From Collinsella sp. (lineage in GTDB: Bacteria > Actinomycetota > Coriobacteriia > Coriobacteriales > Coriobacteriaceae), in contig JAHYYJ010000007.1 in NCBI GenBank assembly GCA_019425015.1, positions 79,399 through 143,398 of the forward strand: 64,000 nt of DNA, read 5' to 3'. The notes below the pieces were generated by a model. It made no database searches, had not been told where the DNA came from, and worked only from the letters and a program-made list of their open reading frames with translations. Below are positions 50,170 to 58,811 of this stretch, one piece after another; the first letter of the stretch is position 1, and every line of letters starts with the position of its first letter. The translations under genes were made by a program, and so were the position numbers.

Positions 50170-51916
50170 GGTCTAGGTATCCTCTCACGTCTGCTTCGTA
50201 GTCCTCGATAATCTGCGGCCCTGCTGCGCTAAATTCAATTACGGTGTCGCCCACCAGGTCAAAGAGCGCCTCGTTGATGGTATCGACGAGCATGTCCTCG
50301 CTCTGCTCCGATTGCACTACCGCCGATTCCGCCTGTACTGCGTTGTGCTCGAGCAGAGCGCGGAGATAGGCGTTTGCGGCGGGCGCGAGTTCGTTTGTGG
50401 CGTCAGCGGGCGTAGCAGCTGCGAACGTGGGCGTCGGCGCGAGAAGCGGTGCCACGACACCAAACTGTTCGGTGGATATGGTCGGCTCGTCGGACTCGTC
50501 CTGCCCTGCAGCCGCCGCGACCGCCTCGACCATCGCGTCGGCTACGGGCTCGGCTTCCGGTTGCCCTGAGTCCGCTGCCTCGGCTTCTGCGGACGAGCCG
50601 TCCTCGCGTTCCTCGTCAATCAAAAGCGCCTCGCGCGTTTGTGCGGCGGCGCTCCGAATATGCCCCAGCTGACTCAGATCGATATCGATCTTGACGGGCT
50701 GGTGTGCGGCGTCCCACGAAAGCCATGCCACAATCTCGTCATCGATAATCTTGGCCAGATATTTGGGGACCTTTTCTTCCTTAAGGGGATGGGCAGGGTC
50801 CAGCGCCAGGCGCAGGCGTTGGTCGCAGGCGCGCATCATTTCACCGAGCTTGCTGCTCTTTTGCCTACTACCGTGGATACGCATGCATTCCCAAAAGCCG
50901 TTTTGGCAACGGTAGATATGGATGGGGTCCAGACGGTATTCGCAGTCCTCGTGGCGCTCGGGCGCAAAGAATACGGCCGAGGCAAACATGGTGTAGGGCA
51001 TTGCCGTCTCCTCCCCAAATAAACTTGCCACGATGCCGGTCTTTCGGTGCGTGTCATAGTAGCGCGCCATGCGGACATACACGGCGCACGCCACGTGGCG
51101 CAGATCGCGGTGGTGGCTGCGGTCGAGCCGCGAGCTACTTAGGTTGTACGTGGAGAGGGCGTTGATGGCGGCCATGAGTCGCTCCTCGCGCACCTCATCG
51201 GGCGGAAGGGGGAGCGTGGGCTCGGAGGTTTTGCGACGCTTAGGGGTCTGGCCGGACGGTGCCGGTACAAGGTCTCGTGCCGCGCGCCGCAGTTCGATAA
51301 GGGCGTTATCGAACATGACGGTTTTAGAGTCGCGAAGCAGCTTGGGGTCGAGCCCGTGGAACACGGCGTAATCTTGCAGCCACACGCGCGCAAACCGGTC
51401 GATGCCGGGCTCGAAGGCGCGATAGACATCCCAAAAAGCCCTGATCTTGTTAAAACCATCGAGTGGATCATCTACGCCAATGCCGCAGATCAGCTCATAG
51501 AGATACAGAAAGGCAAAGGACGTAGACGTTTCCTCGACGGTTCCGCGGCGCACTTGGGCACGCCAGGTAAAGTAGCCGCGCAGCTGCCGGTCGCTCATGG
51601 CGTTGTAGGTGGGAAAGTACGACTTAAAGGTGCCGTTGTAGGGACAGTCGTCCTCAAAGTCGGCCATCAGCAGGCCCTGGCGGTAAAAAAGCTCGGCTTC
51701 CGAAAGCCAGCGGCCCGCACCGCCCTTGGGGTCATCCTGCCAGCGCGATATCTCGCGCATTTTACGGTACTGGTCGGGGAGGAAATTCTGCATCTGTCGG
51801 CCGGTTTTGAGAATCGGCTCGTCTGCGTAGGTTTCGTTTGAGAAGCGGGCGGACTGATGGGTCCGGGCCTCGGCCATGATGCGCTCGATGAGCATCTTGA
51901 TGTCCTGGTCGGCCAC
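50162..51916 (-). CDS. TerB-N/TerB-C domain protein
   Basis: The 584-aa protein begins with a TerB-N domain (roughly residues 55-215; AELFYRQGLLMADFEDD, SYFPTYNAMSDRQLRGYFTW) and ends with a TerB-C domain (LVDTINEALFDLVGDTVIEF, IIEDYEADVRGYL). Between them is an acidic Ala/Glu linker (~440-530). The first gene of the module, it is translationally coupled to the BrxD-like ATPase. TerB-N/C proteins have been linked computationally to DNA-processing operons; tellurite resistance itself is unlikely here. The precise role is unknown. Confidence 0.85.
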   Translation of the reverse strand: MADQDIKMLIERIMAEARTHQSARFSNETYADEPILKTGRQMQNFLPDQYRKMREISRWQDDPKGGAGRWLSEAELFYRQGLLMADFEDDCPYNGTFKSYFPTYNAMSDRQLRGYFTWRAQVRRGTVEETSTSFAFLYLYELICGIGVDDPLDGFNKIRAFWDVYRAFEPGIDRFARVWLQDYAVFHGLDPKLLRDSKTVMFDNALIELRRAARDLVPAPSGQTPKRRKTSEPTLPLPPDEVREERLMAAINALSTYNLSSSRLDRSHHRDLRHVACAVYVRMARYYDTHRKTGIVASLFGEETAMPYTMFASAVFFAPERHEDCEYRLDPIHIYRCQNGFWECMRIHGSRQKSSKLGEMMRACDQRLRLALDPAHPLKEEKVPKYLAKIIDDEIVAWLSWDAAHQPVKIDIDLSQLGHIRSAAAQTREALLIDEEREDGSSAEAEAADSGQPEAEPVADAMVEAVAAAAGQDESDEPTISTEQFGVVAPLLAPTPTFAAATPADATNELAPAANAYLRALLEHNAVQAESAVVQSEQSEDMLVDTINEALFDLVGDTVIEFSAAGPQIIEDYEADVRGYLDHE

Positions 51917-52003
51917 CGCTCCTCCTCTCGAACACAGCTACGGTGACCTCATATCATAGCACAGCATCAAACAGATGTTCGAGATGCCGCTGCGTTGATA
52001 GAT

Positions 52004-52720
52004 TTAGAACAGGAGGGCGTAGATGACGGCGATGACGACGGAGGGAAGCATATTGGCCGTGCGGAAGGTCTGAGGACGGATGAGGTTGACGCCGACACAG
52101 AAGATGAGCATGGAACCTACGAGCGAAAGGCTGTTGAGGGCAGCTGTGGTCATGATGGGGGAGAGCGCGCCGGCAAACAACGTGATCGTCCCCTGGAACA
52201 CGGCGACGGGCAGGGCCGAGAAGATGCAGCCGCGGCCAAGCGAGGCCGTCATGGTGCAGACGATGATGCAGTCCAGTGCGCCCTTGAGGGCAAGCGTTGA
52301 CCAGTCGCCGAGCAGACCGTCCTGGATCGATCCCACAATGGCCATGGCGCCAATGCACACGGTGAGTGAAGTCGAGACAAAAGCGTTGGTGAACTCGTTA
52401 TCGCCCTCACTGCCAGTCTTGCGCTTGAGCCATTCGCCAAGGTTCTCGATGGCGGCTTCCAAGTTGACGGCCTCGCCGATGAGCGAGCCGAGCGCAAATG
52501 AGACGATGAGCATGGTGGTACCGGTGGTCGCTAGCGCCTTTCCATCGATGATGAGCATCTTTTGCATGGTGCCGCCCAGGCCGATAAACAGGACGCACAG
52601 CCCCGATGCTTTCATGAGCGTGTCTTGGATGCGCGGTGTAATGAAGCGGCCGCCCGCTAATCCCAAAAGACCGCCCGCAACTAAAAGCGCAACGTTGATG
52701 ATTGTTCCCAAGCCCGGCAT
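52004..52720 (-). CDS. DUF554 integral membrane protein (YdfK-like)
   Basis: The 238-aa protein matches the YdfK/DUF554 family, with PGLGTIINVALLVAGGLLGLAGGR at the N-terminus and about seven hydrophobic helices. Function is unknown; a transport or channel role is guessed from topology. The ATG at 52720 is fixed by CAGGAGGGCTC upstream. A dyad and a TATA-like -10 (52790-52815) mark its own promoter. Confidence 0.85.
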   Translation of the reverse strand: MPGLGTIINVALLVAGGLLGLAGGRFITPRIQDTLMKASGLCVLFIGLGGTMQKMLIIDGKALATTGTTMLIVSFALGSLIGEAVNLEAAIENLGEWLKRKTGSEGDNEFTNAFVSTSLTVCIGAMAIVGSIQDGLLGDWSTLALKGALDCIIVCTMTASLGRGCIFSALPVAVFQGTITLFAGALSPIMTTAALNSLSLVGSMLIFCVGVNLIRPQTFRTANMLPSVVIAVIYALLF

Positions 52721-52789
52721 GAGCCCTCCTGTATTGATGCCAACGTGGCAATCGTAGCAGAACGAAATGCGAGGCACATCGCGACTCAT

Positions 52790-52815
52790 CTAATACGTTA
52801 TATAAGTGGTATTAG
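52790..52815 (-). promoter_or_regulatory. dyad in the DUF554 promoter
   Basis: CTAATAC (52790-52796) and GTATTAG (52809-52815) are perfect complements around a TATATAA-like -10 on the minus strand. Confidence 0.4.
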
Positions 52816-52838
52816 GAATGATGCGCAGCATTTAAGCC

Positions 52839-54269
52839 TCAGGTGGTTGTCGGGACATAGGGGTAGTAGTCAAAGCGCAGTGTCATAAGCCGCTGCGGGG
52901 ATTCAATAGCCGCGGCGATGATATTGGCATCGCGGGCACGATCAAACCCTTCGAGTTCGATCTGATACGAGACGTCTTGCATAATGTCCAGACGTCGCCA
53001 GGCTAGAAGTGTGTCGCCATCGAATTCCAAGGTCTTGCCTCCGTCTGGGGCAACGGCGTATAGACGCAGTTTAGCGGTGGTTGCAGGGTCGACAACCGTG
53101 ACCTTTTTAATTTCGTTTCGAGTATTCTTGGCGCCCAACAAGGTGAGCAGTGTTGGGGCCACGACCTCGCCCGATGGCAAAAAGACGACTTCGATGGATT
53201 CGGGAAATGCGATGATGGCCGACTTGCGGACGGGCTGATTGGCGGCGGCAACTTCGATGTTTGCAGCATCGATGACCTCTGTGTGGTCGAGGGCGGCAAG
53301 CACGCAGCAGTTACCTTCATCGATCTCCTGAGGATCAGCAAGCCCCAGACTGTCCGCGAGCTCGGGATCGTTTGGACCGGTAGCGGGCTCATTCGGTGCT
53401 TCGAAAGAAGCTGGGACGCTGTTTGTCGGCGACGGCGTGTCGCCCGCACCTGCTTCTTTGTCCGTGCTCTCTTCTTGTATGGTTGCGTTGATGGGTTCGT
53501 CGTTTGAGGGGAGCGTCTTGGCGTCAAGCGCGGAGGGGACAATCCCGACGGCTCCGGATCCGTTCCACTCCATCTCGAGAAGCGCCGGGTCGGCAAGAAT
53601 GCGTTGCCTGCCTAGCGTGTGGGTATCGATCGCAATAGGGCCTGCCTCCGTCCCGCGCGTAAGGCTGAGCGATCCGGCTGGCTTCTCGAAATGAATGTCT
53701 GTGTCTTCGGTGCTGGCGGCGTAGAACAGCAGGGATGCTTCTCCCGCCGCGATGGCATCGGTGCCCGCCTTGGTCAGCCGCAGCGATGCCGTGAATGAGA
53801 GGGTGGGCTGCACATCGTCTGCATTCGCGGCGGCGCAGCCCAGACATATACCGCCTCCTTTCTCGAAAAACGCACCGTCGAAGGCGACCTTCGCTCCGTT
53901 CGCCGAGTCATCGACCGAAGCGATATCGATGCGCAACCCCAAATCGCACGGATCGCCATCTGCATCGAGCACAATCGAGCGCCACGTGCAGACGGCGCAC
54001 CCCGCCTGGGAGCCGTTTGCCTTGTTCGAACGATTGATATCCACGACTATCGAGCCGTCCGTATTACGACGAAGGCATCCCGAGGTTGAGATTGCGGCCT
54101 GTGCGAACGAAAAACGCTTGCACGCAATGGCGCTCGACGGATTTGGTGCGGAGCTTAGGGCTGCTGGTAAGGAGTCTGCCATGACGGGAGTCGCCCAAGC
54201 GGCGACAGGCGTTCCGGTTGCGAGCGCGCCGCAGAGTGCGACGACGGGCAAAAGGTTCTTCGATGCCAT
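52839..54269 (-). CDS. large secreted Cys-containing protein of unknown function
   Basis: The 476-aa protein has a signal peptide (ALCGALATGTPVAAWA) and no recognisable enzyme domain. Two Cys pairs appear in the first half (CAVCTW and CLGC) and a GNCC site near residue 325 after an acidic/Pro-Ser linker (~260-320). The C-terminal part appears beta-rich and lacks a sortase signal or transmembrane segment. It is the last gene of a five-gene minus-strand cluster. A surface or fibre role is only inferred from its neighbours. Confidence 0.7.
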   Translation of the reverse strand: MASKNLLPVVALCGALATGTPVAAWATPVMADSLPAALSSAPNPSSAIACKRFSFAQAAISTSGCLRRNTDGSIVVDINRSNKANGSQAGCAVCTWRSIVLDADGDPCDLGLRIDIASVDDSANGAKVAFDGAFFEKGGGICLGCAAANADDVQPTLSFTASLRLTKAGTDAIAAGEASLLFYAASTEDTDIHFEKPAGSLSLTRGTEAGPIAIDTHTLGRQRILADPALLEMEWNGSGAVGIVPSALDAKTLPSNDEPINATIQEESTDKEAGAGDTPSPTNSVPASFEAPNEPATGPNDPELADSLGLADPQEIDEGNCCVLAALDHTEVIDAANIEVAAANQPVRKSAIIAFPESIEVVFLPSGEVVAPTLLTLLGAKNTRNEIKKVTVVDPATTAKLRLYAVAPDGGKTLEFDGDTLLAWRRLDIMQDVSYQIELEGFDRARDANIIAAAIESPQRLMTLRFDYYPYVPTTT

Positions 54270-54287
54270 GGGGTCTCCTTAGCTAAT

Positions 54288-54569
54288 TTAGTGCGGCCTG
54301 TCCGTGTTTCGTTTCTGGCTGCGTTTGATGTGCAGACCGAGGCCGGCGGTTCCCGCGCCTGCTGTCGTGGCGCCTGCTGCCAAGAGCCATCGTCTGTCGT
54401 CTGTCTGTGCCAACGGTTCCTTGCAGTTGCCGCGGTCGAGCTCCGAGAGGTCGACCGTCACCTGCGTGGCGGCCTGCGCCTGTTCTTGCTGGGCAAAGGC
54501 CATGGCTGGCCCAAACGCTAGGATACTGACGGCGGTGGCCAGGGCGACGGCCTTATGCCGTGTGCGCAC
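54288..54569 (-). CDS. small secreted/membrane protein with GNC motif
   Basis: The GTG at 54569 overlaps the end of the upstream gene by 17 bp. The 93-aa product has a signal peptide (ALATAVSILAFGPAMAFA), a short extracellular part with ELDRGNCKEP, and a C-terminal hydrophobic stretch (LLAAGATTAGAGTAGLGLHI) ending in basic residues, so it may be membrane-anchored. The GNC motif recalls EIDEGNCC in the neighbouring large protein. No family is recognised. Confidence 0.6.
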   Translation of the reverse strand: MRTRHKAVALATAVSILAFGPAMAFAQQEQAQAATQVTVDLSELDRGNCKEPLAQTDDRRWLLAAGATTAGAGTAGLGLHIKRSQKRNTDRPH

Positions 54570-55152
54570 CGGGCTCGACCGTCCAGGTGATCGTTGCAAC
54601 TTGATCGCCTTCGCCGGTTACGCGGAAGATGTCGCGCGTGACGCGGGCGACGTTTCCGCTTGTCTTGAGCTTAATTTTGTCCGTGCCGCCGGCAATGCCC
54701 TGGTAGCCCATGTCGAAGGCTGCATTCTTGGAAAGATCGAGGCCCGTCTCCTGCATTGCGGCGCTGGCGTTCTGGAGTGCGCCGTTGGGGCCGACCTTAA
54801 AGTCGATGGAATTCTGCGCGGTTCCGGCCTTGGCGTCGGCGGCAATGGTCCAGGTGTTCATGGCGTCGATCTTCATGTTGGTGACATGGATGCCGTAGGC
54901 CGAATGATTGTCGATGGTGGTCGCGTCTTCTGAGGGGCCCTGAAGCGTGCCGTCGGCCTTGGCGACGAAGGGAATAACCGTCGGAACTTTGAACTCTACG
55001 TTGTCGATCTCGGTCCTGACCATTACTTTTGTGGTTCCAACGCGCCCGGCTGCCAGAGCTGGCGTCGGGGCGGCGCCCATTGCGAGCGAGAGCGCGAGCC
55101 CTGCGCCCACGACGAGCGCTCTGGCTCCGTTCATGTTCCTGGTGATGTCCAT
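54553..55152 (-). CDS. secreted beta-rich protein, fimbrial/WxL-like context
   Basis: This 199-aa protein has a signal peptide (GAGLALSLAMGAAPTPALA) and a beta-strand pattern with VEFKVPTVIPFVAKADGTLQGPSE split across strands and a C-terminal VTGEGDQVATITWTVEPG. AAAGGA precedes the ATG at 55152. It lacks a membrane anchor or sortase site. It could be a surface fibre or matrix subunit; it is not matched confidently to any family. Confidence 0.65.
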   Translation of the reverse strand: MDITRNMNGARALVVGAGLALSLAMGAAPTPALAAGRVGTTKVMVRTEIDNVEFKVPTVIPFVAKADGTLQGPSEDATTIDNHSAYGIHVTNMKIDAMNTWTIAADAKAGTAQNSIDFKVGPNGALQNASAAMQETGLDLSKNAAFDMGYQGIAGGTDKIKLKTSGNVARVTRDIFRVTGEGDQVATITWTVEPGAHTA

Positions 55153-55242
55153 GGTCGTTCCTTTCTATTCGCCGCGGGCCGTCCCCGCGATGATTGGACG
55201 AATGCTGGTGAATTGCGTGCGGTGCCGCGTCGGTCGAAAAAG

Positions 55243-55752
55243 CTAGTTCTCGGCTTGCTCAACCCGTACCTTGACACGTGTCGGATTGCCGTGGCTGTCG
55301 AGGGTCTTGGCATCGAGTGCCTGGATCTCGATGTATGCCTCGCCTTCTTTGATGTCGCCGGCGGGGCACGTCTCGATTGTCTTGCCGGTCTCGACCACAC
55401 CGGATTCGTACATGGTCTCGTCGTTTTGGATGACGCGGAATCGCTGGGGAAATTTATTGTCTTGGACGTTTTGCACGTTGACGCGCAGCTTGCCGTCCTC
55501 CTGTAGCTGAGCGACCGGCGCGACCGAAATCGTCATCATGTTGTCGCGGACGATGGCATCGAGCTCATCTTGGATTTCTTGTCGCGATTTACCCTCTGCC
55601 GTCGTGACTGAGGCGCCCGCTTCGGGCACGGGCTGCGACTGCCAGGCGTATAGTCCTACGGCGACAAGGGCGCAGACGATAGCCAGACAGACAACGACGA
55701 GTTTCTTGCGACGCCCCAGTCCTGCGAGGCGGGGCGGCTTCTTCGCACTCAT
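55243..55752 (-). CDS. membrane-anchored extracytoplasmic protein of unknown function
   Basis: The 169-aa protein has a basic N-terminus, one transmembrane helix (KLVVVCLAIVCALVAVGLYAW), and an extracellular domain with a repeated beta pattern (GKLRVNVQNVQDNKFPQRFRV). It overlaps the upstream 98-aa gene by 4 bp (ATGA), indicating coupling. The lone cysteine (ETCPAGD) could pair with Cys of a neighbour. Function is unknown. Confidence 0.7.
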   Translation of the reverse strand: MSAKKPPRLAGLGRRKKLVVVCLAIVCALVAVGLYAWQSQPVPEAGASVTTAEGKSRQEIQDELDAIVRDNMMTISVAPVAQLQEDGKLRVNVQNVQDNKFPQRFRVIQNDETMYESGVVETGKTIETCPAGDIKEGEAYIEIQALDAKTLDSHGNPTRVKVRVEQAEN

Positions 55753-56045
55753 GCGGCGTCCTTGGTGGTGTAGACACGTGCGAACGTGGACGGGTCCGCT
55801 CCAAAGAGCATGTGAAGCATCAGGCGGCGCGAGTAGATGAGCTCGTCAAAGTCGTGAGGGAGCTCGATGTCGTGGATACGCGCGATGTGGTGGGCGAGCG
55901 CCGAGAACGACTCGGGGTCGCAGATAACATCGGTGGTGACGTGGTAGACCGCCGTTTCGGGGAACGCCTCTTCGTCGAAAGGCAGGAGATAGGGATCGTC
56001 GTCGACCTCGATGGCGACGCCGTACTGGGGCCAGTAATATGCCAT
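55749..56045 (-). CDS. small cytoplasmic protein, first gene of the surface cluster
   Basis: The 98-aa protein has no signal peptide or membrane segment and is rich in aromatic and acidic residues (YWPQYGVAIEVDDDPYLLPFDEEAFPETAVYHVTTD). GGGAGG precedes the ATG at 56045. Its translational coupling to an anchored protein suggests a regulator or chaperone for the cluster, but the sequence gives no direct evidence for either. No family is recognised. Confidence 0.65.
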   Translation of the reverse strand: MAYYWPQYGVAIEVDDDPYLLPFDEEAFPETAVYHVTTDVICDPESFSALAHHIARIHDIELPHDFDELIYSRRLMLHMLFGADPSTFARVYTTKDAA

Positions 56046-56118
56046 GGGAACCTCCCTGCTTCTGGGGCCAAAACTTCTATCGGTTTTGGCTGTCGACGCC
56101 GACCGTATCAGCCGCTAC

Positions 56119-56338
56119 TTGACCAATTTCTGACCAAATGCTTGACGGATTGACATCTCCGCAGGTAAAAGATGGAAATAATTACTTCAACTTTTTTCGA
56201 GCGACAATCGAGCGGTCGGCGACGGCGGGGCGATATTTGTCAAAAGCATCGTCTGCCGAGGAAATCCAGCCGCTCGCCGAATTGCGCAAACGTAAAAATC
56301 GCCAATTATGGAGACGGTTTCGAACACGTCGACGAAAC
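56119..56338. promoter_or_regulatory. divergent promoter region of the surface cluster and lactate dehydrogenase operon
   Basis: This 346-bp gap (56046-56391) holds four TGAC repeats at 56120, 56131, 56143 and 56151, and a perfect dyad GTTTCG-N10-CGAAAC at 56317-56338 about 55 bp ahead of the dehydrogenase start. They are candidate operators. No protein-coding frame in the gap is convincing. Confidence 0.4.
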
Positions 56339-56391
56339 GATGCGGTAACATCTCCCTGCAAACACTGTAGTTAGATAAAGGGGGAGTTCGC

Positions 56392-57993
56392 GTGTCTGCA
56401 ACCATCAAACCCTTCACCGACGAGTTCGAAGAGTATGGCCGCGACGAATCTCGCGCATCGGGCGAAGCATCGAGCATCTCGTTTCCGACAACGGAAGACG
56501 AGGTCCGTGCCATTTTGGAAACGCTCCATGCCGAGCGTGTCCCGGTAACGGTTCAGGGCGCCCGAACCGGCCTTGCCGCCGGTGCCGTGCCCCACGGTGG
56601 GCATATCCTCAATACTTCCCGTATGAATCGCTACTTGGGCCTTCGCCGCGATGAACAAGGCCAATTTCTGCTGCGCGTGGAGCCGGGCGTTGTGCTCTCG
56701 GAGCTGCGTAAGCAGCTGAGCAAGAAGGTACTGCCGACCGCTGGTTGGGACCAGGCATCGCTTGAGGCCTACGAGGAGTTCCAAGAGTCCCCCGAGCAGT
56801 TCTTTCCCACCGATCCCACCGAGGCATCTGCCTGTCTGGGCGGCATGGCGGCATGCAACGCCTCAGGCGCCCGCAGCTACGCTTACGGTCCCATGCGCCC
56901 GCATATCACGGGACTCCACGTCGCGCTGGCTGATGGCGATTTGCTTGAGCTTCAGCGCGGCGAGGCTTTTGCCCAGGACCGCCACCTGTCGCTCGTGACG
57001 GCAGCGGGCCGTACGCTCGAGCTCGATCTTCCCGGCTATACCATGCCCGAGACAAAAAATGCCTCAGGCTATTTCGTTGCGGACGATATGGACGCCATCG
57101 ACCTCTTTATCGGCGCGTGCGGCACGCTCGGCGTCATTACCGAGCTCGAGATCGCCCTGCAGGCGGCACCTTCGGTCGTATGGGGTGTGAGTTGCTTTTT
57201 CGATAGCGAGGACAAGGCGGTGTCCTTTACCGATTCCGTGCGCCCTGTCCTGTCCCATGCGGCTGCCATCGAGTACTTCGATGCTGGCGCCCTGGATATT
57301 CTACGTCGCCAGCGCGAGCAGTCGACGGCGTTTGCCTCGCTGCCGGCGCTCGACGACGAGGCAAAGGTCTGTGTCTACGTGGAGCTCGACTGCGACGACG
57401 AGGCGCAGGCGACCGAGGAGCTGTACCACCTGGGATGGGTGCTGGAGCTTGCGGGCGGCCGCGACGATGCGACATGGGTCGCCCGCACCGAAGTCGATCG
57501 CGAGTGCCAGCGGTTCTTCCGCCACGCGGTGCCTGAGAGCGTCAACATGCTTATCGACGAGCGCCGCCGCACGGATCCCACTATCACCAAGTTGGGCTCG
57601 GACATGTCGGTGCCCAATGCATGCCTTGCCGATGTCATGGCCCTCTATCGCCGCACGCTGGCCGAAAGCGGGCTTGAGTCTGCTGCCTGGGGACACATCG
57701 GGAACAACCATCTGCATGTGAACATCCTGCCGCGCGATGCGCAAGACTACCGTCGTGGTGGAGAACTCTTTGCCCAGTGGGCTTCCGAGGTCACGGCCAT
57801 GGGCGGTGCCGTTTCTGCCGAACACGGCGTCGGCAAGATCAAGGCGGGCTTCTTGGAGACGATGTACGGCCACGAGGCCATGGTCGAGTCGGCGCGTCTC
57901 AAACTCCAGCTCGATCCTGCCGGCCAGCTGGGTCGCGGCAACCTGTTTACGGAGAAGCTCTTGGATGAACTCGTTCAGAAAGGGGGCGCGTGA
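56392..57993 (+). CDS. lctD: FAD-linked lactate/glycolate dehydrogenase, LctD/GlcD-like
   Basis: The 533-aa protein has an N-terminal FAD-binding PCMH domain (TVQGARTGLAAGAVPHGGHILN, TEASACLGGMAACNASG) and a C-terminal FAD-oxidase domain ending GNNHLHVNILP and AEHGVGKIKAGF. It oxidises D-lactate or glycolate. Because etfB and a ferredoxin-fused etfA follow directly, it most likely acts as LctD of an electron-confurcating lactate dehydrogenase. The GTG at 56392 is preceded by GGGGGAG. A plain glycolate oxidase is the alternative. Confidence 0.88.
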   Translation: MSATIKPFTDEFEEYGRDESRASGEASSISFPTTEDEVRAILETLHAERVPVTVQGARTGLAAGAVPHGGHILNTSRMNRYLGLRRDEQGQFLLRVEPGVVLSELRKQLSKKVLPTAGWDQASLEAYEEFQESPEQFFPTDPTEASACLGGMAACNASGARSYAYGPMRPHITGLHVALADGDLLELQRGEAFAQDRHLSLVTAAGRTLELDLPGYTMPETKNASGYFVADDMDAIDLFIGACGTLGVITELEIALQAAPSVVWGVSCFFDSEDKAVSFTDSVRPVLSHAAAIEYFDAGALDILRRQREQSTAFASLPALDDEAKVCVYVELDCDDEAQATEELYHLGWVLELAGGRDDATWVARTEVDRECQRFFRHAVPESVNMLIDERRRTDPTITKLGSDMSVPNACLADVMALYRRTLAESGLESAAWGHIGNNHLHVNILPRDAQDYRRGGELFAQWASEVTAMGGAVSAEHGVGKIKAGFLETMYGHEAMVESARLKLQLDPAGQLGRGNLFTEKLLDELVQKGGA

Positions 57994-57995
57994 AG

Positions 57996-58811
57996 ATGAG
58001 TGATTTCCATATGGTGGTGTGCGTCAAGGCGGTGCCCGGAAGCACCGAGGTCAAGATGGACCCCAAGACCAATACTATCGTGCGTGATGGCAAGCAGGCG
58101 GTCATTAATCCCTTCGATGCAAGTGCCCTCGAATGTGCGCTAGCGCTGAAGGACGACTTTATCGGCTTTGGCATGGACGTGCGTGTGACGGTGGTGTCGA
58201 TGGGCATCCCCGCGACCGAATCGCTGCTGCGCGACTGCATCGCCCGCGGTGCCGACGACGCGCTGCTGCTGACCGACCGAGCCTTTGCGGGCGCCGATAC
58301 CCTAGCCACCACCTATGCCCTCAAATGCGGCATCGAGGCACTCGATGAGGATTTTGACCTGCTCATCTGCGGCAAGATGGCAGTGGACGGCGATACGGCC
58401 CAGATCGGCCCCGAGCTGGCCGGCGCCTTTGGGGTCCCCTGCGTGACCGACGTGAGCTGTGTGCAGAGCGCGGGATTTACGACGTGTGGCTCGCTGGCGC
58501 TCGTTCACGGCTGCGATGCCGGCGAGGAGACGGTGTACCTGGAGATGCCGTGTGCGATGACGACTGCCAAGGAGATTGGCCAGCTGCGCATGCCGAGTAT
58601 TGCCGGTATTCGCGCGGCCGAGGATGCAGACGTGCGCGTGGCCAGCGCTGCCGACGTAAACGCCGACCCCTCGCGTTGCGGCCTTGCCGGATCACCGACG
58701 CAGGTCGTGCGCTCGTTTGTGCCCGACCGTGACCAAACGTGCGAGGCCGTCGAGGGAACGGCGTCCGGGCAGGCGGTAAAACTTGCCAAGATTATTGAGG
58801 GGATGGCATAG
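57996..58811 (+). CDS. etfB: electron transfer flavoprotein beta subunit
   Basis: The 271-aa protein has MVVCVKAVPGSTEVKMD at the start, INPFDASALECALAL, and the nucleotide-binding CGKMAVDGDTAQIGPELA segment typical of EtfB, including the bifurcating type. The ATG at 57996 is chosen for an AGGGGG site nine bases upstream; a GTG at 57990 overlaps the lctD stop. With the EtfA homologue it passes electrons between the lactate dehydrogenase, NAD and ferredoxin. Confidence 0.9.
   Translation: MSDFHMVVCVKAVPGSTEVKMDPKTNTIVRDGKQAVINPFDASALECALALKDDFIGFGMDVRVTVVSMGIPATESLLRDCIARGADDALLLTDRAFAGADTLATTYALKCGIEALDEDFDLLICGKMAVDGDTAQIGPELAGAFGVPCVTDVSCVQSAGFTTCGSLALVHGCDAGEETVYLEMPCAMTTAKEIGQLRMPSIAGIRAAEDADVRVASAADVNADPSRCGLAGSPTQVVRSFVPDRDQTCEAVEGTASGQAVKLAKIIEGMA

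Noticed and set aside
46304..51916. BREX locus
   Set aside because: Only a BrxD-like ATPase and a helicase are present; PglZ, the methyltransferase and other core genes are missing, so the locus is called a separate TerB-associated module.
56138..56374. 78-codon plus-strand frame in the lctD upstream region
   Set aside because: It has no ribosome binding site, is Arg-rich at the C-terminus, and overlaps the likely promoter and operator sequences.
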